Positions 24,533 through 32,253 of a DNA stretch of 32,253 nucleotides are shown one piece after another. A program made the position numbers and the translations under genes. Within the stretch, counting starts at the first letter, position 1; each line of letters opens with the position of its first letter. The notes below the pieces were generated by a model. The model saw only the letters and a program-made list of their open reading frames with translations. It was not told where the DNA came from and searched no databases. This DNA is from Desulfuromonas sp. (GTDB lineage Bacteria > Desulfobacterota > Desulfuromonadia > Desulfuromonadales > BM501), in NCBI RefSeq assembly GCF_002868845.1, contig NZ_PKUB01000016.1:97174-129426 (forward strand). The letters are read 5' to 3'.

Positions 24533-27250
24533 ATCGCCGAAAACGATCGTCCGCTACGCGTCCTCGCCCACGGTGATCGCGCCTTGGCCCGTTACCGTCG
24601 GCGCGTCGTTGACCGCGGTGACGGTCACCACGAAGGTGTCCGTCGCCGACAGGCTGCCGTCCGATACCGCCAGAGTGATCGTTGCGGTCCCGGTTTCATC
24701 GCTCGCCGGGGTCACGGTCACGCTGCGACTGCCGCCGCTGCCGCCGATGGCGAGGTTGCTGTTCGGCACCAGGGTCGTGTTGCTGGAACTCGCCGTGACG
24801 GTCAGGCTGCTCGACGCCGCCTCAATATCACTCACGACAAACCCGATCGGACTCGTCGCGGTATCTTCAGGCGTAGACTGGTTGCCGACATCCGTAATGG
24901 CCGGCACGTCGTTGACGGCATTGACGGTCAGGACAAAGGTGTCGCTCTGGGTGTCGAGGCCGTCATCGACCGTCACTGTGATCGTCGCACTGCCGAACTG
25001 ATTGGCCGCCGGAATCAGGGTCAGGGTCCGACTGGTGCCGCTACCGCCGAGCGAAATGTGGCCATTCGGGACCAGCGCCGTGTTGCTGGAACTGGCCGTC
25101 ACGAGCAGGCTGGCGGCTGCCGACTCGGTGTCGCCCACGATGAACGAAATCGCACCCGTCGCAACGTCCTCGGGCGTGCTCCGGTTGGCGATGTCGGAGA
25201 TCGTGGGCAGGTCGTTCACCGGACCGACAGTCAGAACGAAGCTGTCATTGGTTGAATCGGTCCCGTCCGAGACCGTCACCGTGATCATCGCGCTGCCCGA
25301 CTGATTGGCTGCCGGAATCAGCGTAATGTTCCGGTTTGCACCGCTTCCACCAAGGCTGATATTGCCGTTAGGAACCAGCGCCGTATTGCTGGAACTGGCC
25401 GTTACCGTCAGACTTGCAGCAGCCGTTTCCACATCGCCCAGGGCAAACGGGATCGGCCCCGCGGTCACGTCCTCGGGTGTGCTCCGGTTGGCGATGTCGG
25501 TAATCGTCGGCACATCGTTCACGGCATTGACCGTCACGCTCAGGTTGAAGGTATTGCTGTCCGCCGCGCCGTCGTTGACCTTGACCGGCACGGTCAGGGT
25601 GCCGTTGAAATTCGCCGTCGAGGTGATCGTGTTGCCGATGCAGGTATAATTGACGCCGCCGAGCACCGCGAGGCTGAACCCGGTCGGGTAGCTGTCGTCC
25701 ACGTCGGAAACGCTCACATCGCCGAACACAATCGTTCGTGACATGTCCTCGTCCAAGGTGACGGCGCCCTGGCCCGTAATCGTCGGGGCATCGTTCACGG
25801 CGTTGACCGTCACGCTCAGGTTGAAGGTATTGCTGTTCGCCGCACCGTCGTTGACCACCACCGGCACCGTCAGGGTGCCGGTGAAGTTCGCCGCCGGGGT
25901 GATCGTGTTGCCGCTGCGCGTATAGTTGCTGCCATTTTGCACCGCGAGGGTGAAACCCGTCGGGTAGCTGTTGTCCACGTCGGTGACGCTCACATCTCCG
26001 AAGACGATCGCCCGAGAGGTATCCTCGTCCAGGGCGATCGTGCCCTGCCCGGTAATCGTCGGCGCATCGTTCGCGGCGTTGACCGTCACGCTGAGGCTGT
26101 AGGTATTGCTGTCCGCCGTGCCGTCGTTGACCACCACCGGCACCGTCAGGGTGCCGTTGAAGTTCGCCGCCGGGGTGATCGTGTTGCCGCTGCGCGTGTA
26201 GTTGCTGCCATTTTGCACCGCGAGGGTGAAACCCGTCGGGTAGCTGTTGTCCACGTCGGTGACAGTCAAATCGCCAAACACGATCGTCCGCGGCGCATCC
26301 TCACCGATGGTGATCGCGCCCTGGCCAGTGATCGACGGCGCATCATTGACCGCGGTGACGGTCACGACAAAGGTATCCGACGCTGACAGGCTGCCGTCCG
26401 ACACCGTCAGGGTGATCGTCGCGGTCCCGGTTTCATCGCCCGCCGGGGTCACGGTCACGCTACGGCTGCCGCCGCTGCCGCCGATGGCGATGTTGCCGTT
26501 CGGCACCAGCGTCGTGTTGCTGGAGCTCGCCGTGACGGAGAGGCTGCCTGCAGCCGTTTCCACGTCAGCGACGTCGAACGCGACCGGACCGACCGCAGAG
26601 TCCTCGCTGGTCGACTGATTGCAAACGTCCGTGATCGTCGGTGCGTCGTTGACCGCGGTGACGGTCACGACAAAAGTATCCGACGCCGACAGGCTTCCGT
26701 CCGACACCGTCAGGGTGATCGTCGCGGTCCCGGTTTCATCGCCCGCCGGGGTCACGGTCACGCTACGGCTGCCGCCGCTGCCGCCGATGGCGATGTTGCC
26801 GTTCGGCACCAGCGTCGTGTTGTTCGAACTCGCCGTGACGGAGAGGCTGCTGGCCGCCGTTTCCACGTCCGCAACGCTGAACGCAACCGGGCCGACCGCC
26901 GTGTCCTCGCTGGTCGACTGGTTGCCGACATTCGAGACCGTCGGCGCGTCGTTGACGGCGTTGACGGTCACGCTGAGGTTGTAGGTGTTGCTGTCCGCCG
27001 TGCCGTCGTTGACAACAACCGGCACCGTCAGGGTGCCGTTGAAGTTCGCCGCCGGGGTGATCGTGTTGCCGCTGCGCGTGTAGTTGCTGCCGTCTTGCAC
27101 CGCGAGGGTGAAATCCGCCGGATAGCTGTCGTCGGGGTCGGTAACGACCAGGTCGCCGAAGACGAGGGTTCTGGAGGTGTCCTCATTGAAACCGATGGTG
27201 CCCTGCCCGGTGATCGTCGGCGTGTCGTTGACCGCGCTGATGGCAATGCT
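24240..27250 (-). repeat. Array of about ten near-identical 270-300 bp coding repeats
   Basis: Two alternating domain types are encoded. Type A (about 92 aa) has EDxxRTIVFGD, SYPTGFTLAVQNGSNYTRSG and NFNGTLTVPV. Type B (about 99 aa) has NQSTSEDTAVGPVAF, NTTLVPNGNIAIGG and SRSVTVTP. The order in the protein is A B B A A A B B B A B, with a further, more diverged A after 24240. Several type A copies share almost identical DNA; for example, CCCGTCGGGTAGCTGTTGTC recurs near 24500, 25955 and 26235. This points to recent duplication or gene conversion. Confidence 0.85.
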
Positions 27251-30217
27251 CAGGCTCGCCGGGTCGGCAGACAGTCTCCGCCCGTCGTACGCCTTGTAGC
27301 TGAAGCTGTCGCTTCCCGTCGCATTCAGGTTCGGCTCGTAGATGACCCGGCCGGCCGCGTCCGAAACCGTCTGCTCGGAGGTGATCTGAACGCCCTTGGT
27401 CGTACCGTCGCTGGTCTGGTAAAGCTTGCCCACTGACGGCAGTGTCGTGATCCGGTACGAGACGGTTTCCAGCTGGCTGCTGCCGTCGTTGTCGGCATCG
27501 AAACCGCCCAGGGTCAGAGTGATTGCCGTGTCCTCGACGGTCGAGCGGGGCTGCGCCTGGTAGCCGCTCGTCCAAGCAGCGCCTTCGATGACGGCGTCGT
27601 TGGTTTTGACCGAGCGATCGAGCGTCAGGGTGCAGAGGCCTTCTTCGAACGGCCAGTAGCCGACGAGGTTGTTTTCATTGCCCTTGAGCGGGTTGAACCG
27701 CGCCGCCTGAATCTCCGCCAGGCTTTTGGCAACGTTCCAGATCCGGACCTCGTCGATCAGGCCTTTGAAATGTTCAGACCCGTTTCCTACGCCCCATGAG
27801 GAGGTGCCGATCCCATGCGCTCCACCGGGACCGTAATAGGTGATGGTCCCCGACTGGCTCTGGGTCCCGATCTCGACGCCATCGACATAAAGACGCTTGG
27901 TCGCCCCGTCGTAGGTCGCCGTCACGTGGTGCCAGCTGCCGTCGGTGAAGTCCGCTGCTGTAATCGGGACATCGAGTTCCAGATATTCGGCCGACGTGTG
28001 CAACCCGAAGGAGAGGATCGTCCCTTTACCCTGGAACGACAGCAACCAGTCCGGAGAACCGGTAGCGGGATTCTGCCGTACAATTTCGTAGTAAGTATTG
28101 GTGGTGATATCCGTCGGCTTGATCCAGGCTTCGAGGGTGAATTTGTCGCCCGCCATGTTGATGGGCGCAGCAATCACCCTGTCATTGACCCCGTCGAAAG
28201 AAAGCGCTTTGCCGAGACCTGCATTCGGCGACGCTAACAGGTAGGCCGTCGCATCCGCGCTCATACCGGAGACCGATGCAGCGCCTTCCTCGGCGTACTG
28301 GACCTTGAGCTTGACCGGACCGGCCGGCACCAGGGTGACGTAGACTTCTCCGGCCGACAGGTTGGCCTTGCCGATGTCGGCGGAGCCGCCAAAGAGCGGA
28401 TCATTGGCGTAGCCCCCTATCAGCAAACCATTTTCGACCGGCTCGCTTCCGTTCAGGCCGACACCGAAGCTGACGTTGGACAGTGCGCTGTCGGTGAGGT
28501 TGATGATAAACAGGTAGTCATGGTCAGGGTAGGAGGATTCGTAACCGGTCGGCCCGACATCGGTGATGACCACCGCGACCTTCGGCAGCCCCGGCTCGGT
28601 CGACGCGGACAGCTGCGGGAAATCCGCCCGGGTCAGGTTGGTCGGGCCAAAGGCCTCAGCCCCACCGGGAAGCCCTGAGATCAGGGGCGTTTCGACAGGG
28701 CCTGAAGCATCCTTCAGAAACGGGTTCGTTGCGGTCGGGCCACTCGTCGGAACCGTTGCCGCGACGCCGGTTTTCGTACCGGAAAACGTGGTCCCAAGAC
28801 TGTCGCCCACGATGAGTCGACAGCTTGCGCCCGCGTTGCCTCCGGTTCCCCCGGTAGCGTTAACCGTGCCTCCGGCGGATGCCAAAACACTCGCAACGAG
28901 TTTGACCGACCCGCCTGCGCCGCCGCCGCCTGCGCCGCCTGCGCCGCCGGGACCGCCGTTACCTCCCCAACCGCCTTTCCCGCCAGAGCCACCGTCTCCG
29001 CCGTCGCCGGAGCAGCATTCCCCGCCACCTGCTGAGCCTCCCGAGCCCGCTACACCATCCAAACCGACATCACCTGCCGCGTTTCCTCCGGGTGAGCCGC
29101 TGGCACCGTTACTGCCCTTGACCTGCACCTCACCACCGAAGGTCAATTCACCAAGTACCAACAGGCTGATCGCTCCGCCGCCGTTGCCGCCCTGGCCGCT
29201 GATGCCGCCATCGTCGCCACCGGCACCGGAACCGCCTGAGCCCCCATGACCTCCACTGCCGCCCGTGCCACCGGGGCCGGTCCAGGTGCCGGCACCACCG
29301 CCGCCACCACCGCCGCCGCGACCGCCGCCGCCCTGGCCGCCAGCACCGCCGCCACCGCCGGTGCCGCCGGAGCCTCCGCCGCCGCCGGCACTTAATGTCT
29401 CACCCGTACCGGCATTCGTGCCACCGCCGCCGGATCCGCCATTGCCACCGAGGCCACCGCTTCCTGCGGTATAACCCGCCTCACCGGTAGTTCCGTTATA
29501 ACCATTTTCCCAATTGACGCCATTGACGCCCCCGCCACCACCGGCACCACCATTGACGGCTCCGCCACCTCCGGGGCCACCGCTTCCAGGGGAGCCAGCA
29601 GCCCCACTGGCACCGCCACCGGCAGCGGTCATTTGATTTCGCTTGCCGCCACTACCGCTGACCCCAGGCTGACCGGAGCCACCTGAAGCTCCGGTAACGC
29701 CACTACTCCCATTTGAACCGGCCCCGCCACTGCTACCCGGCCGGGCACCTGTCCCTTGTCCTCCCCGCGCGCCGCCGCCTCCTCCACCTCCATAATTGGT
29801 ATTCCCGGGTGTCCAGTCAGCGCCAATGCCAATAGTCGTTACCGCACCACCGCCGGCACCGCCACCCGGCCCAGGAGTGCTATCGGTGGCAGAAAAATCA
29901 ACCAATGCCCCGACCGGAATCGTCGCATCGTTGCCGACCACCATTTCAGCCATCCTGGTCCCGACCCCCTTGAGGGTGTCCCCGACCGGAACGTCGAAAT
30001 CACCGTGGATGTAGAAAGTGGTGACATCCCCCGAGGTAACCGCCGTGAAGGGAACGCCATACACCGTCGTGCCGCTGCCGCCGATGGTCTTATTGTCGGT
30101 GTGAATGATCATCTCTGCCGCGAAGCCTGTCCCCTGGAACAGCAGAAGCATCACGAGTGTGACCAAACTATTCCTCCAACAACGGCCAGATTGGCCATAA
30201 AACATTCCGCCAGACAT
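24554..30217 (-). CDS. Giant exported cadherin/LamG repeat protein, N-terminal part ending at a premature TAG
   Basis: 1887 residues. An N-terminal signal peptide is clear: RNSLVTLVMLLLFQGTGFAA, with likely cleavage after about residue 34. Residues from about 110 to 460 are extremely Gly-rich (GGxGG runs). A LamG/concanavalin-like domain (about 672-862) contains ALSFDGVNDRV and LIDEVRIWN, followed by a tandem-95-like segment and then ten cadherin/Ig-like repeats of two types. The frame stops at TAG (24554..24556) where sibling repeats have Pro, and resumes without any shift. The intact protein would be about 3,916 residues. GGGAGGGG precedes the ATG, and a sigma-54-like promoter lies about 210 bp upstream. 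It is probably a surface adhesin or matrix protein. As read it is truncated. Confidence 0.82.
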   Translation of the reverse strand: MSGGMFYGQSGRCWRNSLVTLVMLLLFQGTGFAAEMIIHTDNKTIGGSGTTVYGVPFTAVTSGDVTTFYIHGDFDVPVGDTLKGVGTRMAEMVVGNDATIPVGALVDFSATDSTPGPGGGAGGGAVTTIGIGADWTPGNTNYGGGGGGGARGGQGTGARPGSSGGAGSNGSSGVTGASGGSGQPGVSGSGGKRNQMTAAGGGASGAAGSPGSGGPGGGGAVNGGAGGGGGVNGVNWENGYNGTTGEAGYTAGSGGLGGNGGSGGGGTNAGTGETLSAGGGGGSGGTGGGGGAGGQGGGGRGGGGGGGGAGTWTGPGGTGGSGGHGGSGGSGAGGDDGGISGQGGNGGGAISLLVLGELTFGGEVQVKGSNGASGSPGGNAAGDVGLDGVAGSGGSAGGGECCSGDGGDGGSGGKGGWGGNGGPGGAGGAGGGGAGGSVKLVASVLASAGGTVNATGGTGGNAGASCRLIVGDSLGTTFSGTKTGVAATVPTSGPTATNPFLKDASGPVETPLISGLPGGAEAFGPTNLTRADFPQLSASTEPGLPKVAVVITDVGPTGYESSYPDHDYLFIINLTDSALSNVSFGVGLNGSEPVENGLLIGGYANDPLFGGSADIGKANLSAGEVYVTLVPAGPVKLKVQYAEEGAASVSGMSADATAYLLASPNAGLGKALSFDGVNDRVIAAPINMAGDKFTLEAWIKPTDITTNTYYEIVRQNPATGSPDWLLSFQGKGTILSFGLHTSAEYLELDVPITAADFTDGSWHHVTATYDGATKRLYVDGVEIGTQSQSGTITYYGPGGAHGIGTSSWGVGNGSEHFKGLIDEVRIWNVAKSLAEIQAARFNPLKGNENNLVGYWPFEEGLCTLTLDRSVKTNDAVIEGAAWTSGYQAQPRSTVEDTAITLTLGGFDADNDGSSQLETVSYRITTLPSVGKLYQTSDGTTKGVQITSEQTVSDAAGRVIYEPNLNATGSDSFSYKAYDGRRLSADPASLSIAISAVNDTPTITGQGTIGFNEDTSRTLVFGDLVVTDPDDSYPADFTLAVQDGSNYTRSGNTITPAANFNGTLTVPVVVNDGTADSNTYNLSVTVNAVNDAPTVSNVGNQSTSEDTAVGPVAFSVADVETAASSLSVTASSNNTTLVPNGNIAIGGSGGSRSVTVTPAGDETGTATITLTVSDGSLSASDTFVVTVTAVNDAPTITDVCNQSTSEDSAVGPVAFDVADVETAAGSLSVTASSSNTTLVPNGNIAIGGSGGSRSVTVTPAGDETGTATITLTVSDGSLSASDTFVVTVTAVNDAPSITGQGAITIGEDAPRTIVFGDLTVTDVDNSYPTGFTLAVQNGSNYTRSGNTITPAANFNGTLTVPVVVNDGTADSNTYSLSVTVNAANDAPTITGQGTIALDEDTSRAIVFGDVSVTDVDNSYPTGFTLAVQNGSNYTRSGNTITPAANFTGTLTVPVVVNDGAANSNTFNLSVTVNAVNDAPTITGQGAVTLDEDMSRTIVFGDVSVSDVDDSYPTGFSLAVLGGVNYTCIGNTITSTANFNGTLTVPVKVNDGAADSNTFNLSVTVNAVNDVPTITDIANRSTPEDVTAGPIPFALGDVETAAASLTVTASSSNTALVPNGNISLGGSGANRNITLIPAANQSGSAMITVTVSDGTDSTNDSFVLTVGPVNDLPTISDIANRSTPEDVATGAISFIVGDTESAAASLLVTASSSNTALVPNGHISLGGSGTSRTLTLIPAANQFGSATITVTVDDGLDTQSDTFVLTVNAVNDVPAITDVGNQSTPEDTATSPIGFVVSDIEAASSSLTVTASSSNTTLVPNSNLAIGGSGGSRSVTVTPASDETGTATITLAVSDGSLSATDTFVVTVTAVNDAPTVTGQGAITVGEDA

Positions 30218-30816
30218 TTCCCCCTCCCAAATCGTTGTTCTGCAGGCGCTATCTGTAATCGACCCAAACCATTTTGTTTCAGCCGCCCTGTCGAAGATCC
30301 CTTGATCAGGCGGGCATGCATTTGTTCCAGAAACCGAACAGGGGCGCTGCTCTATAAACCCACCCCCCTATCAGGTGTTTCCATCGACAAAATATTGTTA
30401 TACCCAAAACAAATGCCTCACTGATGCAAAAAATAAGCCACGGCTAACTAGAGGCGCCTTAACAAGCCAGACCACCCCACTCCCCCCCACCAAGCGGGTC
30501 ATTTCCCCCACCCTTTGGGCGATTTGGCCCTTTCTTTTTTCCATTTAAAGTTTTCCTTTTCCGCACGATCGGGGGAGAGGACAGATCCCCCCGTCCTTGC
30601 CTCCCTGCTCCACTCAGCCCATCGCTGATGGCAACAGGATGTGTTTTCTCTTTTGTCGGACCAAGGCTTTTCTTACCGCTTCCACCCCACCGCCCCGCAG
30701 AACAAAGCACGTCGCTCGTGGGCTCGCCGCTCCCTTGACCAGGGTCCAAGGATGTCATGGCCTCTCAAAACTCGGTTGATTCCACAGGAAATCAAGATGA
30801 TGCCTTGCGCAGCACA
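30218..30816. other. Intergenic region upstream of the giant gene
   Basis: About 600 bp without a convincing gene. It holds the candidate sigma-54 site, the ribosome site of the giant gene, and a stretch of low-complexity C- and T-rich sequence on the plus strand (about 30470-30560). Open frames here lack ribosome sites and protein-like composition. I looked for a c-di-GMP riboswitch core in the leader and did not see one. Confidence 0.55.
30425..30440 (-). promoter_or_regulatory. Candidate sigma-54 promoter upstream of the giant gene
   Basis: The minus strand reads TGGCTTATTTTTTGCA, which keeps the invariant GG and GC of the -24/-12 consensus TGGCACGNNNNTTGCW at the correct 10-nt spacing. 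It lies about 208 bp before the ATG, which would give a leader of roughly 195 nt. Confidence 0.4.
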
Positions 30817-30846
30817 AAAAAAAGGCGGACCGTTTCGGGTCCGCCT
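30817..30846 (-). terminator. Rho-independent terminator after the PepSY-TM gene
   Basis: GGCGGACC and GGTCCGCC form an 8-bp stem around a 6-nt loop (30825..30846). On the minus strand it is followed by eight T residues (30824..30817). It is correctly placed 26 bp after the stop of the gene at 30872..31426. Confidence 0.9.
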
Positions 30847-30871
30847 TTCTGGTTTTAGGGAAAAGCCAATC

Positions 30872-31426
30872 TCAGAGATACAACAACAAAAAGACGAGCG
30901 GCACGGCGAAACCCGCAGCCGTCAGCCAGGCGCCGCGGCCGGAGATCCCCTTTTTGCCTCGAATGACGAAGAGCCCGGTCAGGGCCAGAAGCCCGAGGGC
31001 CACGGCGTAGATGTCGGCCACCCAGGTCCACAGCTTCTTGGGATGGTTGAGGTGCAGGAAGTTCATCTCCCGCAGCACCGGGCGCCCTTCGGCCCTTTCG
31101 TGGCGGACCGCGCCGCTGCGCAGATTGACGGTGACGGCCCGCTTCTCGATGAAAATCTGCAGGGTCTCCGGGTCGGGACGGAAGCTGCCGGTGTGGGTCT
31201 CGGTCTCCCCCAGGCGTGCCAGGATGCCGGCGACGACCGCGTCGGTGACCCCTTCGGGCGTCGCGACAGGCCCGATGTTGGTTTCCACCGTCTCGACCGC
31301 GTAGCTGGGGTTCCAGTCGGCGATGTGGTTGACCGCCACGCCGGAGACGGCGTAGATGACGGTCAGGCCGAAGCAGAGATAGCCGAGATCACGGTGGAGG
31401 ATGTTGTTCCACTTGCGCCAGTTCAT
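30872..31426 (-). CDS. PepSY-associated TM helix protein (membrane protein)
   Basis: A 184-aa inner-membrane protein. The N-terminus RKWNNILHRDLGYLCFGLTVIYAVSG is the first helix of PepSY-TM proteins, with a conserved HRD-like segment and a helix at about residues 15-35. A soluble periplasmic-type domain follows (about 40-128), then two further helices (about 133-152 and 163-183). PepSY-TM proteins occur near iron uptake and redox genes, but the exact role is unknown. It follows the DUF4920 gene by 16 bp on the same strand and shares its terminator, so the two form an operon. No strong ribosome site is seen, so translation may depend on coupling. Confidence 0.8.
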   Translation of the reverse strand: MNWRKWNNILHRDLGYLCFGLTVIYAVSGVAVNHIADWNPSYAVETVETNIGPVATPEGVTDAVVAGILARLGETETHTGSFRPDPETLQIFIEKRAVTVNLRSGAVRHERAEGRPVLREMNFLHLNHPKKLWTWVADIYAVALGLLALTGLFVIRGKKGISGRGAWLTAAGFAVPLVFLLLYL

Positions 31427-31442
31427 GACCGGTGGCGCGGGC

Positions 31443-31913
31443 CTACTGGTCGATGGCGGCGCCGAGGCCGCGGATGCGGTAGACGGTCTCTCCGCCGGTC
31501 ACCGTGGAAGGATCGAAGGTCTCCCCCTTCTCCTCGGCGAGGTGGCGCTTCCAGCCGATGACCTGCTCCTTGGAGAGCTTCAACTCCTGGACGACCCCCT
31601 CGACGGTCGCCTGCCGGCCTCGGGCCTCCATGGGAAAAACGATCTCGCCGTCGGTGACCTTGACCTGGATTTTCTCGAAGGGACGGTCGCTGGCCAATTC
31701 GATCCAGCAGCCGCGCTTGGGACAGACCTCGACCACGGTGCCCCGGACCTTGACCGTCTTGCCGATAAAGGCTTCGGGGTGTTCGAGGATCTCCGAGACC
31801 TTGGAGGTCTCGGTCAGGGTGATCCCCTTGCCGTAGGTGCGGGCCTCTCCGGCGAAAGCGGGGACGGCGAGGAACAGGGCGACAAGGATGAGCAAAAACA
31901 ATTGCCTCTTCAT
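31443..31913 (-). CDS. DUF4920-like exported protein
   Basis: A 156-aa protein from the ATG at 31913, chosen because AAGGAG lies just upstream; a start 12 codons earlier has no such site. The N-terminus KRQLFLLILVALFLAVPAFAG is a signal peptide. The mature part contains an OB-like stretch, GKTVKVRGTVVEVCPKRGCW, with two cysteines four residues apart, typical of DUF4920 proteins, which may bind metal or be redox active in the periplasm. It is followed by the PepSY-TM gene. A good promoter lies 41 bp upstream. Confidence 0.8.
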   Translation of the reverse strand: MKRQLFLLILVALFLAVPAFAGEARTYGKGITLTETSKVSEILEHPEAFIGKTVKVRGTVVEVCPKRGCWIELASDRPFEKIQVKVTDGEIVFPMEARGRQATVEGVVQELKLSKEQVIGWKRHLAEEKGETFDPSTVTGGETVYRIRGLGAAIDQ

Positions 31914-31953
31914 AACGACTCCTTCGTAACTGCGTTGAATATTGTCCACCCGG

Positions 31954-31983
31954 ATTCTACATTAGAGCAGGGGAAAGGGTCAA
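31954..31983 (-). promoter_or_regulatory. Candidate sigma-70 promoter of the DUF4920/PepSY operon
   Basis: On the minus strand TTGACC (31978..31983) and TAGAAT (31954..31959) are separated by 18 nt. Both match five of six consensus positions. Confidence 0.6.
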
Positions 31984-32073
31984 CGGATTAGGCCGGATAT
32001 CCGTCCCCCAACTCGCGGAATGGGGCGACCCATCGGAACGGGGAGCCCTTCGAGTCCGCACTCGATGTCTCCC

Positions 32074-32253
32074 TCACTCCCTTTCCGTTTTCTCTTTCAC
32101 CGCAGCAACCACTGCATCCTGCAATCCCTCCCAGCCGGCCGGGTCCCGAACAGTAAATTCCTGGTTCATCTCGATCTCGATCCCCAGGTAGGACTCGGCC
32201 GGCAGCTCCCGGCGCAGGGTGGTGACAAGGGCGTCGTATGTGCCACGGTAGGG
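32074..32253 (-). CDS. 3' end of a gene resembling N-formylglutamate amidohydrolase (partial)
   Basis: The last 59 codons of a minus-strand gene that starts outside the window. The residues PYRGTYDALVTTLRRELPAE, then YLGIEIEMNQEF, resemble the C-terminal part of N-formylglutamate amidohydrolase-type proteins, and the product ends KEKTERE. The family call rests on this short stretch from memory and is tentative; the open frame and its codon use look genuine. The stop is TGA at 32074..32076. A promoter for the next operon follows about 90 bp downstream. Confidence 0.45.
   Translation of the reverse strand, partial: PYRGTYDALVTTLRRELPAESYLGIEIEMNQEFTVRDPAGWEGLQDAVVAAVKEKTERE

Noticed and set aside
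24532-24556. Pyrrolysine or other recoding at the TAG
   Set aside because: The equivalent codon in sibling repeats is proline in a structural domain, which gives no reason for a special residue; a simple nonsense change or sequence error is more likely.
23120-25255. 711-aa plus-strand open frame
   Set aside because: It is antisense to the repeat-protein gene. Its Arg/Gly/Asp-rich, His-poor pattern is the typical shadow of a GC-rich coding strand, and the opposite strand has clear domains.
28563-29249. Proline-rich plus-strand protein
   Set aside because: It is the complement of the Gly-rich segment of the giant exported protein; the Gly-rich strand has the signal peptide and flanking domains.
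30218-30424. c-di-GMP (GEMM) riboswitch in the leader of the giant gene
   Set aside because: The conserved core and paired stems could not be found in the leader sequence.
30459-30758. 99-aa minus-strand open frame upstream of the giant gene
   Set aside because: No ribosome site, low-complexity Gly/Lys composition and no recognisable motif.

Overview
The window looks like a GC-rich bacterial chromosome, probably a deltaproteobacterium of the Desulfuromonadales type. That placement is an inference from the paired EF-P and EfpL/YeiP paralogues beside epmA, a giant exported repeat protein with a MopE-like metal-binding segment, and small DUF4920 and PepSY-TM genes. Into it is inserted a mobile element of about 16.2 kb (about 100..16348), visibly lower in GC, with all of its genes on the minus strand.

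The host locus was efpL (minus) divergent from efp-epmA (plus). The element cut efpL exactly between codons 85 and 86: the 5' part is at 16349..16603 and the 3' part at 1..99. The element carries its own complete, diverged efpL (5680..6240) with a candidate promoter, so it appears to replace the gene it destroys. Its ends are perfect 9-bp inverted repeats plus subterminal 16-bp repeats. The right end has six extra bases that look like a coupling sequence, and there is no target duplication. This fits tyrosine-recombinase rather than DDE transposition.

Reading the element from its right end, in the direction of transcription: a candidate promoter; a large tyrosine-recombinase-like protein (868 aa); a second tyrosine recombinase (744 aa); two small coiled-coil proteins (178 and 158 aa); a 37-bp near-perfect palindrome; a RecD2-like helicase (794 aa); a third tyrosine recombinase interrupted by one in-frame TGA; the rescue efpL; a type III restriction-modification pair (mod, res); and about 950 bp of repeat-rich non-coding DNA at the left end. 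The multi-recombinase core recalls Tn554, RIT and Gamma-Mobile-Trio elements. The RecD2-like helicase, the efpL target and the rescue gene make the combination unusual.

To the right of the element lie efp, epmA, a bidirectional terminator, and a giant exported adhesin-like gene of about 11.7 kb. That gene has a signal peptide, a Gly-rich region, two LamG-like domains, twelve cadherin/Ig-like repeats, CARDB domains, a MopE-like region and a C-terminal sorting-like tail. A single in-frame TAG splits it. The window ends with a two-gene operon (DUF4920, PepSY-TM) and the 3' end of a gene that resembles N-formylglutamate amidohydrolases.
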